Below the pieces are notes generated by a model. The model had not been told where the DNA came from. It searched no databases and worked only from the letters and a program-made list of their open reading frames with translations. DNA of 57,787 nt from Acidobacteriota bacterium (GTDB lineage Bacteria; Acidobacteriota; Terriglobia; Acidiferrales; UBA7541), in NCBI GenBank assembly GCA_023481105.1, contig JAMCWK010000016.1, positions 1 through 57,787 on the forward strand. Direction: 5' to 3'. Below are positions 34,855-44,184 of this stretch, in pieces. How positions within the stretch are numbered: position 1 is the stretch's first letter; each line of letters starts with the position of its first letter. Position numbers and translations under genes: made by a program.

Positions 34855-37533
34855 ATGAACGCCCTCCGCGTATTCCGCCTGTGTAAGCGTGTGTCGCTGT
34901 TTTCTCTTGCGGCAGCCAGTCTTGTTGCGCTGCCCTTCGGGAGGCAACTCTCCGCGCAAGAGCCCGCTCCCGCTGCGCCTGCGGCCATTCCCCGCTTCGA
35001 ATTGCCCTCGAGCGGACTCGACTGGAAAGCTCCCGTTCACCCGCTGAAATTTTTCGACGCCACCGGCCATCGCGCGGGGGTCTTCGGCAAGCAGACCGGC
35101 CAGTACGAAGCGTGGATTTATCCCATCAAGGTGCTGCACGGCCTGCGGCTGGAGTTCCGTCAGGAGGGCATGCCGGAGCCGGTGCGTGGCGAAAATTATC
35201 TCGAATATCTCATCGCGCGGCCGGAATCCACCACGCTGGTGTACGTCCACCCGCGCTTCACCGTGCGGCAAATCATCTGGACGCCGCTCGACGAGCCCGC
35301 CATCGTCAACTTTTTCGAAGTGGACTCCGACAAGCCGCTGGCTATCACCGTGAAATTTGTTCCCGACTTCAAGCCCATGTGGCCCGCGTCGCTCGGCGGG
35401 CAGTACACCTATTGGATGGCGGAGGAAAAAGCCTTCGGCATCACCGACGGCACGAGCAAGCCCACCGCCGTCGTCGGCTCGCCCAGCGTCGGCGCATTCA
35501 CCGAGCACATGGACCACTCCATGGTCGGCGGCGAAATGCTGCTGCAACTCCGCGTGGAGCCCGAGCAGGCGCGCAAAACAATTCCTGCGCTCGTGGTGAC
35601 GCTGAATATGGAATCTGCGAAAAAAGCGCGAGAGACTTACGCGAGCGTGCTCGCTCACGCGCGCGAACTCTATGAGTCGCGCGTGAAGTATCACAAGGAT
35701 TTTCTCGCGCGCACTCTCACCATCGAAACGCCCGACGCGGAGCTGAACCGCGCGTTCACCTGGGCCAAGGTCGCCATTGATGCCGGCTGGGTCTGCCACG
35801 AAAAAATGGGCTGCGGGCTCGTCGCCGGCTACGGCCCCGCAGGCGATTACGAGCGGCCCGGCTTTGCGTGGTGGTTCGGCGGCGACGCACTGATGGCCTC
35901 GTGGGCCATGCTCGATTACGGCGATACGCAGGGCGCGCTACAGGTGCTGCGCTTCCTGAAAGCGCGCCAGCGCGCCGACGGAAAGATGATGCACGAAATG
36001 ACCCAGAGCGTGGACCTCGTGGACTGGTTCGGCAAATACGGCTTCGCCTACTACCACGCCGACACCACGCCGATGTACATCTACAGCGTCGCGGAATACT
36101 GGCGCCGCACCGGCGACAAGAAATTTCTCGAAGAGTTCTGGCCCTCGGTGAAAAAAGCCTACGAATGGTGCCTCACCACCGTGGACCCCGCCGACGGCTT
36201 GATGGACAACACCAAAGCCGGATTGGCCGCCGTCGAAGTCGGCCCCCTCCGCGGCAAAGTCACCAAGGATATCTACCTCGAAGGGTTCTGGCTGGCGGGG
36301 CTGGGCGGAGTTTGGGACTTGGCGTTGACGGGAACCAAAGACTTTAAACTCCATGAAGATGCCAAAGTCCGAGCGGTCAAAGCGAGCCAAACGATTGAGG
36401 AAAAATGGTGGGAGCCCGACGGGAATTATTTTGCCTTTGGAGTGGACGGCGAAGGCAAGCGCGTGAAAATGGCAGGTATCTGGTCTGCGGTAATGCTTGG
36501 ATTGGGAGCGTTCGCAATTCCAGCGGAGAAAAGAATGACGGGTGCGGAGATTTTTGCGCGACCCGAACTTGCTACGGACTGGGGAATGCGCTGGATCTCC
36601 GACAAAGATAAGCTTTACGATCCTGTCAGCTACAACAATGGAACCGCGTGGCCATTCATGACCGGCATGGTGGCGATGGCGCAGTACAAACAAGGACACC
36701 CCATCGCCGGCTTTGCAACTGTCTCCTCACTTGTGCAACTCACCGGGTCACAATCGCCTGGGGCGCTACCCGAACACATGAACGGCAATCGGAATATCCC
36801 AGGGGCACGTTCGGTCCCTCACCAACTCTTCTCCTCCGTTGGACTTGTTCTGCCCACCACCGCGCGCATCCTGGGTTTCACCACCGACGGCTCTGGCCAA
36901 GTGCTGAACGTCTTCCCCAATTTGCCGGCAGATTGGCACACGGTTCGCTTCCATCGCTTTCCGGTTGGCCGTGCAATTGTAAGTGGGAGCATCGAACAAT
37001 CGCCCGGCAGAATGAAAATCCAATTGATCTGTGCAGGGAGCAGCTTTCTGATGGGCAAAGTTGGGTTTCCAATTCCGGCGGGGGCGAGAGTAAAACACGT
37101 GTCGGTGAATGGGAAACCTCGGAGTGCAGACTCTTATTCTTTTCAAAGAACCCACAACTTCCCTGTAGTCCTCGAAAGAGGACTCTGTGAGGGGCTGAAT
37201 ACGGAACTGATTGAACGAACAGAGATAAGTGTCGAATACGAAGGCGGCGTCGGCATTGTGCCACCGATACCACAGCCGGAGCCGGGGGACCGCACGACTT
37301 CGCTGAAAATTATTCGCGTCGATCACAATCCAGAAATGGCGCCGCGCGAAATCAATTTGACGCTGGCTGGCCTCGGTGGACGAACCTACACGCTCGATTT
37401 GGTCACGACGGAGCCGAAGCTAGTCGCCGAAGGCGCGACGGTGAAGAAGTCGGAAAACGGTTATCGGTTGGAGATCTCTTTCGAAGGCCCGGAGAACGAA
37501 TATGTCACGCGACAAATCCGTTTGCGGTGGTGA
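34855..37533 (+). CDS. Exported glycoside hydrolase, debranching-enzyme-like (alpha/alpha)6 barrel
   Basis: The 892-residue product has a signal peptide (residues 12-32). A beta-sandwich N-terminal half to about residue 270 is followed by an (alpha/alpha)6 barrel. RPGFAWWFGGDALMASWAML and HEMTQSVDLVDWFGKYGFAYYHADTTPMYI resemble the catalytic region of amylo-alpha-1,6-glucosidase/GH63-like enzymes. ALPEHMNGN and PHQLFSSVGLVLP appear further on. A C-terminal beta domain ends the protein. DNA at 36310-37330 is less GC-rich than either side while the frame stays open. ATG at 34855 is preferred to TTG at 34849. The GH31 gene overlaps its 3' end. Confidence 0.85.
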   Translation: MNALRVFRLCKRVSLFSLAAASLVALPFGRQLSAQEPAPAAPAAIPRFELPSSGLDWKAPVHPLKFFDATGHRAGVFGKQTGQYEAWIYPIKVLHGLRLEFRQEGMPEPVRGENYLEYLIARPESTTLVYVHPRFTVRQIIWTPLDEPAIVNFFEVDSDKPLAITVKFVPDFKPMWPASLGGQYTYWMAEEKAFGITDGTSKPTAVVGSPSVGAFTEHMDHSMVGGEMLLQLRVEPEQARKTIPALVVTLNMESAKKARETYASVLAHARELYESRVKYHKDFLARTLTIETPDAELNRAFTWAKVAIDAGWVCHEKMGCGLVAGYGPAGDYERPGFAWWFGGDALMASWAMLDYGDTQGALQVLRFLKARQRADGKMMHEMTQSVDLVDWFGKYGFAYYHADTTPMYIYSVAEYWRRTGDKKFLEEFWPSVKKAYEWCLTTVDPADGLMDNTKAGLAAVEVGPLRGKVTKDIYLEGFWLAGLGGVWDLALTGTKDFKLHEDAKVRAVKASQTIEEKWWEPDGNYFAFGVDGEGKRVKMAGIWSAVMLGLGAFAIPAEKRMTGAEIFARPELATDWGMRWISDKDKLYDPVSYNNGTAWPFMTGMVAMAQYKQGHPIAGFATVSSLVQLTGSQSPGALPEHMNGNRNIPGARSVPHQLFSSVGLVLPTTARILGFTTDGSGQVLNVFPNLPADWHTVRFHRFPVGRAIVSGSIEQSPGRMKIQLICAGSSFLMGKVGFPIPAGARVKHVSVNGKPRSADSYSFQRTHNFPVVLERGLCEGLNTELIERTEISVEYEGGVGIVPPIPQPEPGDRTTSLKIIRVDHNPEMAPREINLTLAGLGGRTYTLDLVTTEPKLVAEGATVKKSENGYRLEISFEGPENEYVTRQIRLRW

Positions 37534-40300
37534 AATTGTAGCCCGCGTCTTTAGACGCGGGGGGTTTGCTTATGTAGCGCCCGGCTTTAGCCGGGCATCC
37601 GACGATCACGCTGCTCGCACGCGATCACGCCATGCCGCGCTAAAGCGCGCCGCTACAGCCGCTATTTGCCTGCTTCTTGCGCTTCTTTTTCTGCAAGCGA
37701 CGCCTCTGGCGGCGCAGCAGAAAAACGATCCCGTCGCCGATCCGAAAGCCGTCGTCGTCAGCGGCAACGCGCGCTTCACCATCCTCACGCCGCAACTCAT
37801 CCGCATGGAATGGGCCGAAGACGGCAAGTTCGAAGACCACGCCTCGCTCGTCTTCATCAACCGCCGCCTGCCCGTGCCCGCAGCTACCATCGAGCAACGG
37901 GGCGCAATCATGCATGTAAGTACGGAGAAGCTCGGCCTCAGCTACAGCTACGGAAACGTGCCCTTCTCCTCGGAAAACTTAAAAGTCGAATTCAAGCTCA
38001 ACGGGGAAAAGGTAATGTGGACTCCGGGCATGGAGGACACCGGCAACCTCGGCGGCACGATTCGCACCCTCGACGGCGTAAAGGGCTCGACGCCGCTTGG
38101 CGCGGGCCTCATCTCCCGCGACGGCTGGGTGCTCATTGACGACAGCGAGAGCCCGCTCTTCGACAACTCCGACTGGCCCTGGGTGATGCCGCGTCGCGAA
38201 GGCAAGCGGCAGGATTGGTACCTCTTCGCCTACGGCCACGATTACAAGCAAGCGCTCGCCGATTACACGCGTGTCGCCGGAAAAATTCCCTTGCCGCCGC
38301 GTTTCGCTTTCGGCACGTGGTGGTCGCGCTATTGGGCGTACACCGACACAGAATTCGAGGAGCTCGTCCGCGGCTTTCAGCAGCACGACATTCCGCTCGA
38401 TGTGCTGGTCATCGACATGGACTGGCACCCCACCTTCGGCGTGAAGTGGTGGGAAAACAAAAAAGACCAGTCGGGTCACACACTTGGCTGGACAGGTTAC
38501 ACGTGGAACAAAACCTATTTCCCCGACGCGCCGAAATTTCTTGCGTGGACGCACCAGCAGGGCCTGAAGACCACGCTGAACATGCATCCCGCCTCCGGCG
38601 TGCAGCCGCACGAGGAACAGTATCCGGAGATGGCCCGCGCCATGGGCATTGACCCCGCCACGCAGAAGTACGTGCCCTTCGACATCACCGACAAAAAATT
38701 CGCCGAAAACTATTTCAAAATTCTCCATCACCCGCTGGAAAAACAGGGCATTGATTTCTTCTGGCTCGATTGGCAGCAGGAGCACAAAACCAGCGTAGCC
38801 GGCGTGAATCCCACGTGGTGGCTCAACTACACGCACTTCACGGACATGGAGCGCCGCGGCAAGCGTCCGCTGCTTTTTCATCGCTGGGGCGGCTTGGGCA
38901 ATCACCGTTATCAAATCGGTTTCAGCGGCGACACGATTGCCGTCTGGGATTCGCTCGCCTTCCAGCCGTACTTCACCGCCACCGCCGCCAACGTCGGCTA
39001 TGGCTACTGGAGTCACGACATCGGCGGGCACATGCGCGCGAATCTCGGCGCCAAACCCGCGGCCGGCGTGCCGCAGGACCCCGATTATCCCGAGCTGTAC
39101 ACGCGCTGGATTCAGTTCGGCGTGTTCAGTCCCATCTTGCGCACGCACACCACCAAGGACCCGCGCTCCGAGCGCCGCATCTGGGCCTATCCCGCCGAAT
39201 ACGCCGCGGCCATGCGCGACGCCTTCCTGCTGCGCTACGCGCTGATCCCCTACATCTACACCGCCGCGCGCGCCGCCTACGACACTGGCCTTTCCATCTG
39301 CCGTCCGCTTTATTACGACTACCCCGAAGCCGCCGAGGCGTACGAATTCAAGAATGAATATCTATTCGGCAGCGACATGCTCGTCGCGCCAGTAGCCACG
39401 GCCGTCAGCGAAGAAAATCTTCTTGCGAAGAAATCCATCTGGTTGCCACCGGGCACTTGGATTGAGTGGTTCACCGGCACGCGGCTCGAGGGCCCCGCGA
39501 AAATTGAGCGCACCTTCACGCTCAACGAAATTCCCGTGTACGTGAAGGCCGGCGCCATCGTGCCCATGCAGCCCAAAATGCGCAACACCGGCGAAAAACC
39601 GGTGGACCCGCTCATCCTCACAATTTTTCTGGGCGATTCAGGCGAGACGCGCGTGTACGAGGACGCTGGCAACTCGCCCGGTTATCAGGCGAATGAATTC
39701 GCGCGCACCACTGTGCGCCACTCGTTGCTCGCTGACGGCACACGCAAAATTGAAATTTTTCCTGTGGAAGGCAGCTTTCCCGGAATGCTCACCGAGCGCG
39801 GTTATGAAATCCGACTGCCGATGACACTCCCTCCGGTCAATGTGCGCACGAATGGCGCAAACATCTCCTACGCCGCCGACGCCGCCACTCCCGGCTGGCG
39901 CTACGATGGGGATACGCTCACCACGATTATTTCCGTGCCGAAGACGCGCGTAAATCAAAAAGTGGAAATTCTCGTGAAGTTGCCTTCCGCGCCCGCGGAG
40001 TTGCTCGACGGCGTTCCCGGAAAACTCACACGCCTGCGCGCGGCGATGGATATTTTGAACACGTCCTGGCCGCGTGGCTGGTCGCCGGACATTCTGATTG
40101 ACGCGGCGCAAGCCGGCCGGCGCATTACGCTCGATCCCGCCTTGGCGCAAGCCGAGCTGCAAAAACTTCAGCGCGACTTCCCCACCATCATCGAAGCCAT
40201 CGGCACTATGGATGTGGACTGCGCAGCGCAGGTCCGCGCGCTGGGCCACCTCGGCCGCTCCGCTACTTGCGTCCCCGCGCTAAAATCCGAAGCACCTTAG
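37502..40300 (+). CDS. Exported GH31 alpha-glucosidase/xylosidase-like enzyme
   Basis: The only usable start upstream of the signal peptide is ATG 37502, overlapping the previous gene by 32 bases and giving 932 residues. Residues 13-52 are encoded by three hairpin repeats. The signal peptide (AICLLLALLFLQATPLAAQQ) begins near residue 54. The GH31 barrel shows VLVIDMDWHPTFG, the nucleophile Asp in FFWLDWQQE (about residue 422) and the acid/base Asp in GFSGDT (about 477), then YSHD-like YWSHDIGGH. It should cleave terminal alpha-glucosides or xylosides outside the membrane. Confidence 0.88.
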   Translation: MSRDKSVCGGEIVARVFRRGGFAYVAPGFSRASDDHAARTRSRHAALKRAATAAICLLLALLFLQATPLAAQQKNDPVADPKAVVVSGNARFTILTPQLIRMEWAEDGKFEDHASLVFINRRLPVPAATIEQRGAIMHVSTEKLGLSYSYGNVPFSSENLKVEFKLNGEKVMWTPGMEDTGNLGGTIRTLDGVKGSTPLGAGLISRDGWVLIDDSESPLFDNSDWPWVMPRREGKRQDWYLFAYGHDYKQALADYTRVAGKIPLPPRFAFGTWWSRYWAYTDTEFEELVRGFQQHDIPLDVLVIDMDWHPTFGVKWWENKKDQSGHTLGWTGYTWNKTYFPDAPKFLAWTHQQGLKTTLNMHPASGVQPHEEQYPEMARAMGIDPATQKYVPFDITDKKFAENYFKILHHPLEKQGIDFFWLDWQQEHKTSVAGVNPTWWLNYTHFTDMERRGKRPLLFHRWGGLGNHRYQIGFSGDTIAVWDSLAFQPYFTATAANVGYGYWSHDIGGHMRANLGAKPAAGVPQDPDYPELYTRWIQFGVFSPILRTHTTKDPRSERRIWAYPAEYAAAMRDAFLLRYALIPYIYTAARAAYDTGLSICRPLYYDYPEAAEAYEFKNEYLFGSDMLVAPVATAVSEENLLAKKSIWLPPGTWIEWFTGTRLEGPAKIERTFTLNEIPVYVKAGAIVPMQPKMRNTGEKPVDPLILTIFLGDSGETRVYEDAGNSPGYQANEFARTTVRHSLLADGTRKIEIFPVEGSFPGMLTERGYEIRLPMTLPPVNVRTNGANISYAADAATPGWRYDGDTLTTIISVPKTRVNQKVEILVKLPSAPAELLDGVPGKLTRLRAAMDILNTSWPRGWSPDILIDAAQAGRRITLDPALAQAELQKLQRDFPTIIEAIGTMDVDCAAQVRALGHLGRSATCVPALKSEAP
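37538..37655. repeat. Cluster of three GTAGC-type hairpins inside a coding start
   Basis: The three elements are CCGCGTCTTTAGACGCGGG at 37542-37560, CCCGGCTTTAGCCGGG at 37580-37595 and, inverted, GCCGCGCTAAAGCGCG at 37634-37649 (flank CCGCTAC). All share a TTTAG loop and a GTAGC-type flank with 30355-30434 and 40305-40340. They sit between the end of one gene and the signal peptide of the next. Confidence 0.8.
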
Positions 40301-40304
40301 CAAT

Positions 40305-40340
40305 GTAGCGCCGGCCTTCAGGCCGGCACAAATCCGGCAT
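40305..40340. repeat. GTAGCGCCGG-type hairpin element
   Basis: GTAGCG is followed by CCGGCCTTCAGGCCGG and then a second CCGGCAT. It lies just after the GH31 stop, about 30 bases before the tRNA. Confidence 0.75.
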
Positions 40341-40369
40341 CGCTCTATGATAAAATTGTGGCAGTTTGT

Positions 40370-40446
40370 AGGCCCGTAGCTCAGTTGGTTAGAGCGCTAC
40401 CTTGACACGGTAGAGGTCTGCGGTTCGAGCCCGCACGGGCCTACCA
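40370..40446 (+). tRNA. tRNA-Val (anticodon GAC)
   Basis: The 77-base sequence folds as a standard cloverleaf. The acceptor stem is AGGCCCG/CGGGCCT, the D arm GCTC/GAGC and the anticodon stem CTACC/GGTAG with loop TTGACAC (GAC at 40404-40406). The T arm is TGCGG/CCGCA with loop TTCGAGC. The discriminator A and CCA end are encoded. It reads valine codons GUC and GUU. Confidence 0.97.
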
Positions 40447-40530
40447 CTTTCCCGGATGGATTATCTATGCATTCTGCAATGCCAGGCAACGAGCCGATAC
40501 TTCCGCTGGCGCTAAGAAAGCGCTGTCATC

Positions 40531-43500
40531 CTAAGGGGTCTCTTCCACGCCAAAATAGGCGCAGTCGGGATGGTGAAAGACGAGCGCGCTGACGGAGGCC
40601 TCGGGGTCCATCATCATGCCCTCCGTCAGGCGCACGCCGATTTCTTCCGGCCGCAGCAGCTTCCAAATTCCGGCCTGGTCGTCGAGATTGGGACACGCCG
40701 GATAGCCAAAGCTGTAGCGCTTGCCGCGGTAGCGCGACGTGAAGCGGTCGTGCATGGTCAGCGTGGGCGCGTCCGGAAATCCCCAGTCTTCACGAATGCG
40801 CCGGTGTAGCCATTCCGCGCAAGCCTCGGCCGTTTCGATGGCCAGCGCCTGCAGCGCATGCGACTTGAAGAATTCTCCCGCTTGCTTCCACGCCTCTGCT
40901 TTTTCGCGGATTCCCGCGCCCGCTGTCACCACGAACAACGCCAAGTGGTCGCGCGCGTTTTCGTCCGCCTCCAAAATGTAATCGCTCAGGCAGAGGCCGT
41001 CCGGCCTGCGCTGGCGGCTGAATTGAAACGCGTGCAGCGGGGCATCCGCGCCGGGCGCGAACAAACGAATCGAGTTCCCTTCCCGCTCCACCTCAAAAAA
41101 CTGCCACACCGCGCGCACCTTCATAAACTGCGCGGCGGCCTGCTTTACTCCTTCCATCTGATGAAAAAGCGCCAGCGCCTTTTCGTGCCGCGCGGCGAGG
41201 TCTTTTTCGAAATTGCCTTTGTAGCCCAGGTGCCGCCCGTACAGCATGTGCGGATTGATGTAGCTCCAGACTTCGGCGAGGTGCGGCACGTCGCGCACTT
41301 TGCGGTCGAGATACGGCGCCGCGGGAATGGGCAGGTCCGCGCGGATCTTCCTGCAGCGCGCCGCGGCCGCAGCGGGCGCTGCTTCACGTGCCGCGACTCG
41401 TTCAGCCGCTGCGCCGGCCGGCGCGTGCGCCGCAAGCACCGCGTCGCACTCCGCCGGATCCATGAGCTGGTTCATCAGCCGCAACCCGGTCATCGCATCT
41501 TTCGCATAGCAGACCGCAGTTTCGTATGCCGGCGCGATGCGCCCGCGTGTGAATTTGTCGGAAAGCGCGGCGCCGCCCACCAGCAGCGGCACGCGGATGC
41601 CCGCGGTCTTCAAATCTTCCGCGGTCGTCACCATTTGCTGCGCGCTCTTCACCAACAGTCCAGATAGCCCGATGGCGTCCGGCCGGTGTTTCTGAAATTC
41701 CTGAATCAGCGTTTCCGGCGGCACCTTGATGCCGAGGTTGACCACGGTGTAGCCGTTGTTGGACAAAATAATTTCCACGAGATTCTTCCCGATGTCGTGG
41801 ACGTCGCCCTTCACCGTCGCCAGCAGAATTTTCCCGCGCGATGCCGTGTCCGCCTTCTCCATGAATTTTTCGAGATGGTTGACCGCCGCTTTCATCGCTT
41901 CAGCGGACTGCAGCACTTCTGCAACGATGAGTTCATTGTTGTTGAACAGCCGCCCGACCTCCGCCATGCCCGCCATCAGCGGCCCGTTGATGATGTCCAG
42001 CGGCGCCGCTTCTTTGCGCTTCAGGTCGAGGTCGGCAATCAGGCCTTCGCGCGTGCCTTCGATGATGTAATTCGCCAGGCGCAGGTCGAGCGGCAGGTCC
42101 ACCGCTTTTTTCTTGGCGCGCGTGGTCGCGCCGCGGAACTGCTCGGTAATCGCGGCAATGTGAAATTGATTGATCGCCGTTTTCTGCGCAGGTGTCTGCT
42201 GGCGCCAATCTTCCGGCGCGGTGCGCAACTCCTCGCTGCCTTCGGCCGGCGGCGTGTTGAACAGCAGATTTTCCGCCAGGCGGCGGTGCGCTTCGGGAAT
42301 GGACGCGAAGCGCTCCAGGCGTTCCGCGTTGACGATGGCCAGGTCCAGCCCGGCTTTTGTGCAGTAATAAAGGAAGACCGAGTTCACCACTTCGCGCGCC
42401 GCCGGCGGCAGCCCGAACGAAACATTGGAAATTCCCAGCAGCGTTTTGACGTGCGGCACCTTCGCTTTGATCAGCCGCACGCCCTCGATGGTTTCTACCG
42501 CGCCGCCGATGTAGTTCGCGTCGCCCGTGGCGCAGGGAAAGACCAGCGGGTCGAAGACGATATCTTCCGGCGGCACGCCGTATTTTTCCGTGAGCAACTT
42601 GTACGACCGCTCGGCGATGGCGAGCTTGCGCTCGCGCGTAAAGGCCTGGGCCTGCTGCTTATCTTCGTCAATGCAGCCCACGACGAGCGCCGCGCCGTAC
42701 GCGCGCGCCAGCGGGCTAATGCGTTCGAATTTCTCCTCGCCATCTTCGAGGTTGATCGAGTTGATGATGCTTTTCCCCTGGCAATAGCTGAGCGCCAGCT
42801 CGACCGCGCGCGGGTCGGTGGTGTCAATCATCACCGGCGCCATCACCTTGCGAATCAATTTTTCGTAAAACGGAGGGATGTCGCCCAGCTCGTCGCGGTC
42901 GGCGCTTTGCAGGCAAACGTCCACCACCTGTGCGCCGTTTTTCACCTGCGCGCGCGCGATTTCCGATGCCTCTTCCCATTTTTCCTGCGCGATCAAATTC
43001 TTGAACGCGCGCGAGCCGATCACGTTGGTGCGCTCGCCGACCAGCAGCGGCCGGTTGCTCGGCTCCGCCTCCACCGCGTCAATGCCCGCAAACCACGTGC
43101 GTCGCGACGCGCCGCGCACAGCGCGCGGAAGCTTGCCTTCGGCCATCTGCGCGATTCTGCGGATGTGCTCGGCCGTCGTGCCGCAGCACCCACCCACAAT
43201 ATTTAGCCAGCCGTGATTCGCAAAGCGCTCCAGTTGTTCCGCTAGCGTTTGTGGCGTTTCCGCGTACGCGCCGTCTTCGTTCGGCAGCCCCGCGTTCGGG
43301 TAGCAGGAAATGCGCGTCGCGGCCATCGCGCTGAGCGTGCGAATGTGGTCGGTCATGAACTCCGGGCCGGTTGCGCAATTCAGGCCAACAGAGAGCAAAT
43401 CCATGTGCGCCACGCTGACGCAGAAAGCGTCCACCGCCTGCCCGCCAAGCATCGTGCCTGTCGGCTCGATGGTGGCCGAAAGCATGACCGGAATTCTTTC

Positions 43501-44067
43501 ACCGCTTTCGCGCCGCAGTTGCTGAATGCCCAGCAGTCCGGCCTTGACGTTGCGCGTATCCTGCGAAGTTTCCAGGAGCAAAATGTCCGCGCCGCCTTCG
43601 ACCAGCGCCTTTGCCTGTTCGTAAAAGTTCTGCCGCAGTTCAGCAAACGTCACGCCCCCGGTGACGCTGATAGCCTTTGTCGTCGGCCCCATCGAGCCGG
43701 CCACAAAGCGCGGCTTGGCCGGCGTCGAATACTTTTCTGCAGCCGCGCGCGCCAGTTGCGCCGCTGCGAAATTCAAGTTGTGCGCGTCGGCCTGCAGGCC
43801 GTATTCGGCAAGCACCAGCGGCGTCCCGCCAAAGGTGTCCGTCTCGATGATGTCCGCGCCAGCAGCGAGATACGCTTCGTGGATGCGCGTCACCACGTCC
43901 GGCCGCGTGCGCACCAGGTTTTCGTTGCAGCCTTCAAGTTGCGCCCCGCCGAAATCCGCCGCCGTCAAGCGCGCCTGTTGCAGCATGGTGCCCATCGCGC
44001 CGTCGAGCACGAGAATGCGCGCTTCCAGCGCGGCGTACAGTTCGCGTTGTCGGTCCGTCCGGTCCAT
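40531..44067 (-). CDS. metH: Cobalamin-dependent methionine synthase
   Basis: The 1178-residue enzyme moves methyl from methyltetrahydrofolate to homocysteine through B12. Domains in order: homocysteine domain (VLDGAMGTMLQ, zinc ligands in GLNCATGP and GGCCGTT, to about residue 320), folate domain (VGERTNVIGSRAF, then INSINLEDGEEKF), helical cap and B12 Rossmann domain (KGDVHDIGKNLV near residue 760), and the reactivation domain (RGKRYSFGYPACPNLDDQ near 1110). All four modules are present, so it is the full-length form. The exported methyltransferase gene lies upstream on the same strand. Confidence 0.97.
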   Translation of the reverse strand: MDRTDRQRELYAALEARILVLDGAMGTMLQQARLTAADFGGAQLEGCNENLVRTRPDVVTRIHEAYLAAGADIIETDTFGGTPLVLAEYGLQADAHNLNFAAAQLARAAAEKYSTPAKPRFVAGSMGPTTKAISVTGGVTFAELRQNFYEQAKALVEGGADILLLETSQDTRNVKAGLLGIQQLRRESGERIPVMLSATIEPTGTMLGGQAVDAFCVSVAHMDLLSVGLNCATGPEFMTDHIRTLSAMAATRISCYPNAGLPNEDGAYAETPQTLAEQLERFANHGWLNIVGGCCGTTAEHIRRIAQMAEGKLPRAVRGASRRTWFAGIDAVEAEPSNRPLLVGERTNVIGSRAFKNLIAQEKWEEASEIARAQVKNGAQVVDVCLQSADRDELGDIPPFYEKLIRKVMAPVMIDTTDPRAVELALSYCQGKSIINSINLEDGEEKFERISPLARAYGAALVVGCIDEDKQQAQAFTRERKLAIAERSYKLLTEKYGVPPEDIVFDPLVFPCATGDANYIGGAVETIEGVRLIKAKVPHVKTLLGISNVSFGLPPAAREVVNSVFLYYCTKAGLDLAIVNAERLERFASIPEAHRRLAENLLFNTPPAEGSEELRTAPEDWRQQTPAQKTAINQFHIAAITEQFRGATTRAKKKAVDLPLDLRLANYIIEGTREGLIADLDLKRKEAAPLDIINGPLMAGMAEVGRLFNNNELIVAEVLQSAEAMKAAVNHLEKFMEKADTASRGKILLATVKGDVHDIGKNLVEIILSNNGYTVVNLGIKVPPETLIQEFQKHRPDAIGLSGLLVKSAQQMVTTAEDLKTAGIRVPLLVGGAALSDKFTRGRIAPAYETAVCYAKDAMTGLRLMNQLMDPAECDAVLAAHAPAGAAAERVAAREAAPAAAAARCRKIRADLPIPAAPYLDRKVRDVPHLAEVWSYINPHMLYGRHLGYKGNFEKDLAARHEKALALFHQMEGVKQAAAQFMKVRAVWQFFEVEREGNSIRLFAPGADAPLHAFQFSRQRRPDGLCLSDYILEADENARDHLALFVVTAGAGIREKAEAWKQAGEFFKSHALQALAIETAEACAEWLHRRIREDWGFPDAPTLTMHDRFTSRYRGKRYSFGYPACPNLDDQAGIWKLLRPEEIGVRLTEGMMMDPEASVSALVFHHPDCAYFGVEETP

Positions 44068-44184
44068 GATGAAAGCAGGCGCAGATGCGCTCTGCGCCTC
44101 GCTAAATTTTAGCAGGCTCCGCGCGGCGATGCTTGGATTGTCGGCTTGCGATGCGAATGTCTTACTTAAGCGTCCGAAGAATTG

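Noticed and set aside
44068-44184. SAM, SAH or cobalamin riboswitch before metH
   Set aside because: The 117-base gap shows none of the conserved cores of those classes.
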